Shown piece after piece: positions 13,975-20,110 of a stretch of DNA of 20,110 nt. Origin of the DNA: JBPOIS01 sp052034295 (GTDB lineage Bacteria; Pseudomonadota; Gammaproteobacteria; Pseudomonadales; Moraxellaceae); NCBI GenBank assembly GCA_052034295.1, contig JBPOIS010000138.1:1-20110 (forward strand), read 5' to 3'. The translations under genes were made by a program, and so were the position numbers. The notes under the pieces are model-generated. The model saw nothing but the letters and a program-made list of their open reading frames with translations. It did not search any database and was not told the origin of the DNA. Position 1 is the first letter of the stretch. The number at the start of each line of letters is the position of its first letter.

Positions 13975-14970
13975 TCAGGGGGTGGCGGCGGGCAGCTGGG
14001 CCACCACCTGTTCACCGAGCATCCACACCGCCATGGCATACAGACGGCTCTTGTTGTAGGTGGTGATCACCTGAAAATTCGGGTAGGTCAGCCAGTAGGC
14101 CGGCCCCTGTTCCTCCATCAGGCGGATGCCATTGACCCGCTGGTCCGGGGCCATGTCCGCACCCACCGAGGTCAGGCCCAGCTGGGCCAGCTGTGCCGCC
14201 TGGCGTGGCTGGGTCAGGTCGGTGGCAATCACCTCAGCGTCGTTGCTGCCACTGTAGCGCCCCCGCACGGCCACCGGCTGGCCTTTTTGCCAGCCTTTCG
14301 CCGCCAGATAGCGGGCCACAGAGCCAATGGCGTCCACCGGGCTGCTGCGCAGGGCAATCTGGCCATCGCCATCAAAATCCACCGCATACTGGCGGATGCT
14401 GCTGGGCATGAATTGCGGATAGCCAATCGCCCCGGCGTAGGAGCTTTTCACTTCAGCCGGATTGATGCGCTGCTCGCGGGCATACAGAAAGAGCGCCTGC
14501 AGTTCCTGCTGAAAAAACTCCGCCCGGCGCGGGTAATAAAAGGACAGCGTGGACAGCACATCCAGCGCCAGGAAGTTGCCCTTGTTGCGGCCATAGGCGG
14601 TTTCCACGCCAATGATGCCCAGAATCACCGAGCGGGGAACCCCATAGGTGTCTTCAGCCCGCTGCAACGCGGCGGCATGGGCCTGGGCAAACGCCACACC
14701 CTGCTGGATTTTTTCAGGCTGGATGAACTGGTCACGGTACAGGAACCAGGCCTTGCTTTCGCCGGGGGTGTTCATGATGCGCAGCACATTTTCCTTCAGG
14801 CTGGCCTGACCAACCCAGGCATCCACCGCAGAAGGTTCAAAGCCCTGCGCCACCAGCGCCTGCTGCACACGGGGGTAGTCGGGGTGAAACAGCATCTCCG
14901 GTGTGGCCAAGGCCAGGCCCGATGGCAGGGCCAGCGCCAGCCCCAGTGCCCAGTGTCGCGCAGCCTGCAT
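13975..14970 (-). CDS. mltB: Membrane-bound/periplasmic lytic murein transglycosylase B
   Basis: The 331-residue protein cleaves peptidoglycan glycan strands to 1,6-anhydromuropeptides in the periplasm. An N-terminal signal sequence (ALGLALALPSGLALA, cleavage near residue 22) precedes the SltB-type domain. The catalytic Glu123 lies in ILGIIGVETAYGRNKGNF. Family motifs follow: LSTLSFYYPRRAEFF, SSYAGAIGYPQFMPSS, YAVDFDGDGQIAL and SVARYLAAKGW. The end motif NFQVITTYNKSRLYAMAVW is typical. There is no lipobox Cys in the signal, so it is probably soluble, although E. coli MltB is a lipoprotein. The ATG at 14970 has AGGAGA a few bases upstream. It starts 19 bases after rodA ends, so the two are an operon. 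Confidence 0.96.
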   Translation of the reverse strand: MQAARHWALGLALALPSGLALATPEMLFHPDYPRVQQALVAQGFEPSAVDAWVGQASLKENVLRIMNTPGESKAWFLYRDQFIQPEKIQQGVAFAQAHAAALQRAEDTYGVPRSVILGIIGVETAYGRNKGNFLALDVLSTLSFYYPRRAEFFQQELQALFLYAREQRINPAEVKSSYAGAIGYPQFMPSSIRQYAVDFDGDGQIALRSSPVDAIGSVARYLAAKGWQKGQPVAVRGRYSGSNDAEVIATDLTQPRQAAQLAQLGLTSVGADMAPDQRVNGIRLMEEQGPAYWLTYPNFQVITTYNKSRLYAMAVWMLGEQVVAQLPAATP

Positions 14971-14989
14971 GGTGGTCTCCTCTAAAAGG

Positions 14990-16138
14990 TCAGCGATGGG
15001 TCTGGATGGACATCAGCAGTCCATAGCCGCCCATCAGGGTAATCAGCGCGGTACCGCCGTAGCTGATCAGGGGCAAAGGCACCCCCACCACCGGCAAAAT
15101 ACCACTCACCATGCCGGCATTGACAAACACATAGACAAAAAATGACAAACTGATTGCCCCGGCCAGCAACCGGCTGTAGCTGTCAAGGGCATGGGCGGCA
15201 ATGTTCAGCGCCCGGCCCATCAGCACCAGATACAGCAGCATCAGCAGGCAAAACCCGAACAGGCCAAACTCCTCGCTGAACGCCGCAATCACAAAATCGG
15301 TGTGGCGTTCCGGCAAAAAATCCAGGTGCGACTGGGTGCCCTGCAAGTAGCCCTTGCCAATCCAGCCGCCCGAGCCAATCGCAGTCTTCGACTGGATGAT
15401 GTTCCAGCCGGTGCCCAGCGCATCGGCCTCCGGGTCAATCAGGGTCAACACCCGCTGTTTCTGGTAATCGTGCAGCAGGTAGGTCCACGCCACCGGAATA
15501 AAGGCCGCCAGGGCTGCGCCGCAGGCGGCAATCAGGCCCCAGTTCAGCCCGGCCAGAAACAGCACAAAAATCCCGCTTGAAGCCACCAGCACCGCTGTAC
15601 CCAGATCCGGCTGCTCGGCAATGATCACCGCTGGGCCACCAATCAGCGCCAGTGCCATCAGCACCTGCGGCAGGCGCGGCGGCAGGGGATGGCGCGATAA
15701 AAACCACGCCACCATCATCGGCATGGCCAGCTTCATGAACTCAGAGGGCTGCACACTGCCCACCAGCGGCACATCCAGCCAGCGCTGCGCCCCCAGCCGC
15801 ACCTCGCCGACCAGCTTGGTGAGCAGCAGCAGAGCCAGCCCCACGGCATAGAACCACGGCGAAAAGGCCTGATACAGGCGCGGCGGAATCTGTGCGAGCA
15901 CCGCCATGAAGGAAAACGCAATCAAAAAACTGATCGACTGCTTCAACACCAGCGCCCAGTTCTGTCCAGATGCACTGTACAGGGTCAGCAGGCCCACACT
16001 GGCGGTCAGCAGCAGCAGTCCCAGCAGCCAGCCATCCAGGTGCAGGCGGGCCCAGCGCGACTGGACACGCAGCTGCATGGTGGAGCCATCGCGCGGGGCC
16101 TGACGCAAAAAACGGTATTGATATGGGGATGGGGGCAT
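14990..16138 (-). CDS. rodA: Peptidoglycan glycosyltransferase RodA (SEDS family)
   Basis: This 382-residue polytopic membrane protein (about ten segments) polymerises lipid II with PBP2 for elongation and rod shape. Family marks: LTLYSASGQN (52-60), AQRWLDVPLVGSVQPSEFMKL (117-137) and EQPDLGTAV (175-183). DPEADALGTGWNIIQSKTAIGSGG (235-258) includes Asp239, the equivalent of the catalytic SEDS Asp. LPERHTDFVIAAFSEEFG (275-292) and the signature GVPLPLISYGGTA (352-364) follow. The start is uncertain. The ATG at 16138 keeps an N-terminal tail. A GTG at 16159 has GAGG only 4 bases upstream. An ATG at 16078 would give 362 residues, close to E. coli RodA (370). mltB follows directly; pbpA (mrdA), the usual partner, is not adjacent. 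Confidence 0.96.
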   Translation of the reverse strand: MPPSPYQYRFLRQAPRDGSTMQLRVQSRWARLHLDGWLLGLLLLTASVGLLTLYSASGQNWALVLKQSISFLIAFSFMAVLAQIPPRLYQAFSPWFYAVGLALLLLTKLVGEVRLGAQRWLDVPLVGSVQPSEFMKLAMPMMVAWFLSRHPLPPRLPQVLMALALIGGPAVIIAEQPDLGTAVLVASSGIFVLFLAGLNWGLIAACGAALAAFIPVAWTYLLHDYQKQRVLTLIDPEADALGTGWNIIQSKTAIGSGGWIGKGYLQGTQSHLDFLPERHTDFVIAAFSEEFGLFGFCLLMLLYLVLMGRALNIAAHALDSYSRLLAGAISLSFFVYVFVNAGMVSGILPVVGVPLPLISYGGTALITLMGGYGLLMSIQTHR

Positions 16139-16178
16139 GGTGGCAGCGGATGGGTCCACAGAACCTCAATAAACGCGC

Positions 16179-16185
16179 TATCATA
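16179..16185. promoter_or_regulatory. Possible shared -10 region of the rodA and dehydrogenase promoters
   Basis: In the 85-bp divergent gap, TATCATA reads TATCAT on the plus strand and TATGAT on the minus strand. Each matches five of six -10 consensus bases. Good -35 boxes were not found on either strand, so this is only a candidate. Confidence 0.28.
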
Positions 16186-16223
16186 CCCGTCTTCAACGAA
16201 GGCTGGGTAATTCTGGAGCGCCC

Positions 16224-17048
16224 ATGAATTCTCAACAACAGGCAAAATTTGTCCTGCGCGACCGGACCGTGCTGATCACTGGGGCCGCACGGGGGCTGGG
16301 CCGTTCCCTGGCGCTGGCCCTGGCGCGGCGCGGTGCCCGGGTGGTGGTGGTGGACATCAAGGGCGATGAAGCCGAAGCGGTTGCGGCAGAAGTGCGCGCG
16401 CTGGGGGTCGAGGCGTGGTCCTTTGAGCTGGATGTGGGCGACATTGCCCAGATCCAGGCGCTGCATGCCTTTGTCCATGAGCACTGTGGCCGGATTGACG
16501 TGCTGGTCAACAATGCCGGGGTGGTGTTTGGCGGGACCTTTGAAAACATCCCGCTGGAAAAACACCTGCTGACCTATCAGGTCAACATCAGTGGCCTGGT
16601 GGCGCTCACCCACACGTTTTTTTCCGACCTGCTGGCGGGTTCGGACAGTGCACTGGTCAATATTGCCTCAGCCGCAGGCTATGTGGGGCTGCCGTTTGGC
16701 TCGACCTACTCGTCGTCCAAGTGGGCCGTGCTGGGCTTTGCCGAGTCGATACGTCTGGAGCTGGCCGAGCGCGAGCTGAACCAGCTCAGCGTGATGACGG
16801 TGTGCCCCGGCTACATCAATGTGGGCCAGTTTGCCGGGGTGAGCCGGCCCCGGCTGATGCCGTTCCTGGAGGCCGATGCGCTGGCCGAGCGGATCGTGCA
16901 GGGTATTGAGCAAAAGGAAAGCCTGATCCGCGAGCCATTTCTGGTCAAGGCCATTGGGCTGGCGCGGGTGCTGCCGGTGCCGCTGGCCGACTGGACCTCT
17001 CGGCGGCTGGGTCTGACCCGCAGCATGTCGCGCTGGCGCAGCCGCTGA
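16224..17048 (+). CDS. Short-chain dehydrogenase/reductase (SDR), classical type
   Basis: The 274-residue Rossmann-fold oxidoreductase shows TGAARGLG (19-26) for dinucleotide binding. VVVDIKGDEAE (42-52) has an Asp after beta-2, which suggests NAD(H) preference. VNNAG is at 95-99, Asn121, Ser149 (VNIASAAGY), Tyr162 and Lys166 (STYSSSK). This is the full catalytic tetrad. PGYINVGQF (195-203) lies in the substrate loop. The last about 70 residues contain an Ala/Leu-rich, basic tail (LARVLPVPLADWTSRRLG) seen in SDRs that associate with membranes or lipophilic substrates. The substrate cannot be told. The ATG at 16224 has GGAG just upstream. It is monocistronic, divergent from rodA, with its own terminator. 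Confidence 0.92.
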   Translation: MNSQQQAKFVLRDRTVLITGAARGLGRSLALALARRGARVVVVDIKGDEAEAVAAEVRALGVEAWSFELDVGDIAQIQALHAFVHEHCGRIDVLVNNAGVVFGGTFENIPLEKHLLTYQVNISGLVALTHTFFSDLLAGSDSALVNIASAAGYVGLPFGSTYSSSKWAVLGFAESIRLELAERELNQLSVMTVCPGYINVGQFAGVSRPRLMPFLEADALAERIVQGIEQKESLIREPFLVKAIGLARVLPVPLADWTSRRLGLTRSMSRWRSR

Positions 17049-17053
17049 ATGTG

Positions 17054-17080
17054 AAAAACCCGCCGGAAGGCGGGTTTTTT
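17054..17080. terminator. Rho-independent terminator after the SDR gene (bidirectional form)
   Basis: AAAAACCCGCC (17054-17064), loop GGAA, and GGCGGGTTTTTT (17069-17080) form a perfect stem with flanking A and T runs, 5 bases past the stop codon. It can also end the leftward queF-cluster transcript, whose last gene stops at 17130. Confidence 0.93.
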
Positions 17081-17129
17081 GACGCCTCCGCAGCGGTCTG
17101 TGACGCGGCCAGAGGCAGTCAGGGCCGGT

Positions 17130-17801
17130 TTAGCTGCGGTAGATCAGCTGGTCATAGTGGGCGGCAAAGCGTTTGACTTCCTCGTCGCTGAGCGAGGGAA
17201 TCAGGCTGTTGATCACCAGATGCAGGACCTTTTCAATCACGCTGTGGGCCACACTGGCGCCGCCGCGCTTGATCATGCCCAGGTGCAGGGTCTTGTTGAA
17301 CTCAGTCATGTAGTTGTTCAGGGCCAGATCGGCAAACTGCTTCATGTCGTGAGTCAGGGCCTTGCGCTGGCCTTCCACGTCCCCGGCCGCAATGGCCGCG
17401 AAGATTGCCTTGAGGCGGCTGGCCAGATCGTCCGGCAGCACAAAGCCGGTGCGGCGCTGGCCATTCGGGTCGGTGCTCAGGCTCTTGTGCATGAATTCCA
17501 CCGAATCCAGCACTTCTTTGTTGTCGGCCTTGCCCAGCAGCTGGTTCAGCAGCTTGCCGGAGGTGTCCTGAATGGTCTGGGCGTGTTTGTGCAGGCTTTT
17601 TTTGCGGTCGCTGTCGGGCAGCATGTCGACCATGTCGATCAGGGTGGCGTTGATCAGCTCATCATTGATGGCCTTGACCACCTTGTCACGATACGGATAA
17701 AGGGCTTCACCGCTGTTGGCTGCGGCTTTGGCCAGAGCGACATCAATGTCGTTGCTCAGTTGTTGTGAGGGCAGGAAGCCAAAATGGCTGGCCATGGGCA
17801 T
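17130..17801 (-). CDS. Conserved-looking protein of unknown function, last gene of the queF cluster
   Basis: I do not recognise this 223-residue protein. It has no signal peptide and no membrane segment, and appears mostly alpha-helical and charged, so it is probably cytoplasmic. Visible patches are NDIDVALAKAAANSGEAL (17-34), LINATLIDMVDMLPDSDRKK (49-68), FVLPDDLASRLKAIFAAIAAGD (120-141), LALNNYMTEFNKTLHLGMIKRG (159-180) and IEKVLHLVINSLIPSLSDEEV (188-208). A strong ribosome binding site (AAGGAG, 7 bases before the ATG at 17801) and normal codon use support a real gene. It starts 19 bases after queF ends, in the same direction, and ends just before a bidirectional terminator. This suggests it is the last gene of the ABC-queF operon. 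Confidence 0.8.
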   Translation of the reverse strand: MPMASHFGFLPSQQLSNDIDVALAKAAANSGEALYPYRDKVVKAINDELINATLIDMVDMLPDSDRKKSLHKHAQTIQDTSGKLLNQLLGKADNKEVLDSVEFMHKSLSTDPNGQRRTGFVLPDDLASRLKAIFAAIAAGDVEGQRKALTHDMKQFADLALNNYMTEFNKTLHLGMIKRGGASVAHSVIEKVLHLVINSLIPSLSDEEVKRFAAHYDQLIYRS

Positions 17802-17820
17802 GAATCACTCCTTGGTGTGG

Positions 17821-18654
17821 TTATTGGCGGTGCAGCCGTGTTGGTGCAGGCATCCAGTCTGCGCGGCTGCTGCGTACAGGGTTGATGTCCAGTCCACCCC
17901 GGCGGGTGTAAGCCGCCTGTACCATGAGGTCGGTGGGATTCAGCCGAACCCACAGGTCATGGTAGATCTGTTCAACGCATTGCTCATGAAACCCGCAATG
18001 TTGACCATAACTGAGCAAATAGGCAAGTAGGGCACCGTGTTGCCAGGGCTGGCCATGGTAGCGAATTCTGACACTGGCCCAGTCCGGCTGGCCCGTCACC
18101 GGGCAATTGCTGCGGAACAGGTGGCTGATCAGGGTTTCTTCACCGTCTGCCCCCGGGCGGTGCTGCAACAGGGCCGGATCGACTTCAGCACACTGCCGTG
18201 TCGGCTGCAACGGGAGGGCTGCGGCATCAATGGCCTGTCCGGTCCAGACCGTCGGGGTCAGTCCTTCCACCGGCAGCAGCGTACACTGCACCGGAGCCCC
18301 GCTGACCGGGCTCAGGTCACGCTCGACCAGCGCACGCAGGGCATCCGCCGAATCCAGCGGCAGGAAATTCAGGCTGTTGAAATACAGCTTCAGCGATTTG
18401 GACTCGATCAGCCGGGGCGATGCGGCATTGAAGCGCAGCCGTGCCAGGCCCACGCAGCGCCTGCCTGAGGCGGCCTCCAGCCAGGACAGCTCAAACACAT
18501 GCCAATCGTCATGGCCCTGTTGCAGGCCGGGGAGGTCCAGCTGGGACAGCAACTGGCGGCCCAGGGCGCGGTCGATGCCCATCAGGATGCCAGGCTGGTA
18601 CTCCATGGGCGCAGCCACCTGCTGACCCAGCAGGGTGTCGGTTTTCCAGTTCAT
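17821..18654 (-). CDS. queF: NADPH-dependent 7-cyano-7-deazaguanine (preQ0) reductase, bimodular type
   Basis: The 277-residue enzyme reduces the nitrile of preQ0 to preQ1 with 2 NADPH in queuosine tRNA modification. This is the long, two-module (YqfO/E. coli-like) form. The N-terminal module carries the QueF NADPH motif ESKSLKLYFNS (84-94). The C-terminal module has FRSNCPVTGQPDW (180-192) with nucleophile Cys184 and acid Asp191, and GFHEQCVE with His223 and Glu224. Spacing equals that of E. coli Cys190, Asp197, His229 and Glu230. Its ATG (18652-18654) overlaps the TGA of the upstream permease in an ATGA, so translation is probably coupled. No other queuosine gene is in the window. Confidence 0.97.
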   Translation of the reverse strand: MNWKTDTLLGQQVAAPMEYQPGILMGIDRALGRQLLSQLDLPGLQQGHDDWHVFELSWLEAASGRRCVGLARLRFNAASPRLIESKSLKLYFNSLNFLPLDSADALRALVERDLSPVSGAPVQCTLLPVEGLTPTVWTGQAIDAAALPLQPTRQCAEVDPALLQHRPGADGEETLISHLFRSNCPVTGQPDWASVRIRYHGQPWQHGALLAYLLSYGQHCGFHEQCVEQIYHDLWVRLNPTDLMVQAAYTRRGGLDINPVRSSRADWMPAPTRLHRQ

Positions 18655-19424
18655 TCACGCATTCCGGTTCCACGGCGCAGCAGGGCATGGGCATAGCCAT
18701 ACAGCCCGGCACAGCACAGGCTGATGGCCGCCAGCGACAGCGCCACATTGACATCGCTGTGGCCGAGGATGCCATAGCGAAACGCATTGACCATGTACAC
18801 AATCGGGTTCAGCAGCGACAGGTTCTGCCAGAACGGCGACAACTGGTCCATGGAATAAAACACCCCGCCCAGATAGGTCAGTGGCGTCAGTACGAAGGTC
18901 GGCACGATGGAAATGTCATCAAACGACCGGGCATACACCGCATTGATGAAGCCCCCCAGCGAAAACAGGATCGCCGTCACCAGCACCGTGAACACCGTGA
19001 TCAGCGCATGGTGCAGGCTGATGTCGGTGAAAAACATCGACAGCAGGGTGACGATCAGGCCCACCATCAGGCCACGGGCCACCCCCCCGACCACATAACC
19101 CATCAGGATCACATGGGCTGGAACCGGGCTGGCCAGCAGCTCCTCGATGCTGCGCTGGAATTTCACCGAATAAAAGCTCGACACCACATTGGAGTAGCTG
19201 TTGGTGATCACCGCCATCATGATCAGGCCGGGCACGATGAACTGCATGTAACTGGTGCCGCCCATCTGGCCAATCCGCGCACCGATCATCTGGCCAAAAA
19301 TCACAAAATACAGCGTCATGGTGATCGCAGGGGGCAGCAGGGTCTGCGGCCAGATGCGCATGAACCGGCGGACTTCCTTGGTCACCAGGGTGGAAAACGC
19401 AATCCAGAGCTGGCCCGGGGTCAT
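18651..19424 (-). CDS. ABC-2 type transporter permease (YadH-like)
   Basis: The 257-residue inner-membrane protein has six predicted hydrophobic segments (about 30-48, 63-83, 107-127, 140-162, 171-190, 228-245), the ABC-2 permease pattern. Family marks are FGQMIGARIGQMGGTSYMQFIVPGLIMM, the SSFYSVKFQRSIEELLASP coupling helix, GGVFYSMDQLSPFWQ and LLNPIVYMVNAFRYG. It should pair with the ATPase encoded just upstream to form an exporter. The substrate of YadGH-type systems is not known. The ATG (19422-19424) overlaps the ATPase stop in an ATGA, and its own stop overlaps the queF start. GGAGG lies about 10 bases upstream. The three genes are thus packed without gaps. Confidence 0.95.
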   Translation of the reverse strand: MTPGQLWIAFSTLVTKEVRRFMRIWPQTLLPPAITMTLYFVIFGQMIGARIGQMGGTSYMQFIVPGLIMMAVITNSYSNVVSSFYSVKFQRSIEELLASPVPAHVILMGYVVGGVARGLMVGLIVTLLSMFFTDISLHHALITVFTVLVTAILFSLGGFINAVYARSFDDISIVPTFVLTPLTYLGGVFYSMDQLSPFWQNLSLLNPIVYMVNAFRYGILGHSDVNVALSLAAISLCCAGLYGYAHALLRRGTGMRE

Positions 19425-20110
19425 ACCTTCATCCCTCCATCCAGATTTTTTTCGACCATGCGCACGAACAGCTCCTCCAGACGGTTGGATTTGTTGCGCA
19501 GGCTGTGCACCTGCACCCCTGCGGCAGACAGCTGGGCAAACAGTTCATTGATGGAACGCTGTTTATCCACCGTGACTTCGAGGGTGTGGTCATCGACCTG
19601 CTGCCAGTGCAGGCCCGCACCGACAGGCGCTGGCAGGGCAGGCACCGGTGCCACCAGATCCAGCAAAAAGGTTTCGGCGCTGAGCTGGCCGAGCAGGCTT
19701 TTCATGTCGGTGTCGGCACGGATCAGCCCCTTGTCAATAATGGCAATCCGCCGACAGAGGATTTCTGCCTCTTCCAGGTAGTGCGTGGTCAGAATGATCG
19801 AGGTGCCCTGGGCATTGATGCCCTGCAAAAACTCCCACATGGAGCGGCGCAGCTCAATGTCCACCCCGGCGGTCGGTTCATCCAGAATCAGCAGGCGCGG
19901 CTGGTGCATCAGGGCACGGGCAATCATCAGCCGCCGCTTCATGCCCCCGGACAGCAGGCGTGACGCGGTGTCGCGCTTGTCCCACAGGCCGAGCTGCTGC
20001 AACAGATCCTCGGCACGCGCACTGGCCTGACGGCGGGGAATGCCGTAGTAACCGGCCTGTGTCACCAGGATGTCAAAGACCTTTTCAAAATGGCCAAAAT
20101 TGAACTCCTG
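19421..20110 (-). CDS. ABC-2 type transporter ATP-binding protein (YadG-like), 5' end outside window
   Basis: The frame is open to the right edge of the window (about 229 residues seen). The Walker A region lies beyond the edge. Seen are QEFNFGHFEKVFDILVTQAGYYGIPRR in the helical part, the signature LSGGMKRRL, Walker B RLLILDEPTAGVD, and the H-loop TTHYLEEAE. A C-terminal extension of about 90 residues ends in RLEELFVRMVEKN, typical of drug/polysaccharide-type ABC-2 ATPases. It powers the permease encoded directly downstream with a 4-nt overlap. A GTG at 20065 is internal, since the conserved family sequence continues upstream of it. Confidence 0.94.
   Translation of the reverse strand, partial: QEFNFGHFEKVFDILVTQAGYYGIPRRQASARAEDLLQQLGLWDKRDTASRLLSGGMKRRLMIARALMHQPRLLILDEPTAGVDIELRRSMWEFLQGINAQGTSIILTTHYLEEAEILCRRIAIIDKGLIRADTDMKSLLGQLSAETFLLDLVAPVPALPAPVGAGLHWQQVDDHTLEVTVDKQRSINELFAQLSAAGVQVHSLRNKSNRLEELFVRMVEKNLDGGMKV

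Overview
The window is ordinary, GC-rich chromosomal core sequence of a gammaproteobacterium. The divergent map / rpsB-tsf arrangement with glnD and dapC behind map, together with bimodular QueF, MltB and RodA, suggests Pseudomonadales, perhaps a high-GC member of the Moraxellaceae. That placement is an inference from gene content and order; no 16S or database search was possible. I found no phage, transposase, CRISPR array, tRNA or rRNA.

Left part (1-5548). The window opens inside dnaX, within a tandem 9-bp repeat that encodes (Ser-Glu-Pro)n in the tau linker. The alpha-binding C-terminal domain of tau follows. Convergent to it lies acsA (acetyl-CoA synthetase), with an AT-rich upstream region holding a plausible promoter. 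A Tas-like aldo/keto reductase follows. Next is an almost 900-bp non-coding stretch with two roughly 230-bp direct copies of a structured, REP-like element. A small membrane-anchored protein of unknown function closes this part.

Centre (5567-12502). dapC, glnD and map form a leftward cluster: lysine/peptidoglycan precursor synthesis, PII uridylylation and N-terminal Met removal. Divergent from map is the translation operon rpsB-tsf. It has an extended -10 promoter, a structured 5' leader (candidate S2 autoregulatory site), a structured intercistronic region and a strong terminator. No pyrH follows tsf here.

Right part (12517-20110). A leftward Mpo1-like (DUF962) membrane protein and a compact RlpA-type protein precede the cell-wall pair rodA-mltB. 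Divergent from rodA is a rightward short-chain dehydrogenase with its own terminator. The window ends with a tightly packed leftward cluster: ABC-2 ATPase (cut by the window edge), ABC-2 permease, queF and an unrecognised 223-aa protein. The ATPase/permease and permease/queF junctions are 4-nt ATGA overlaps, so these genes are probably translationally coupled.

I did not find a convincing new biological system. The items most worth a second look are the repeated structured element, the two RNA regions of the rpsB-tsf operon, the SEP repeat in tau, and the coupling of an ABC exporter with queF and an unknown gene.
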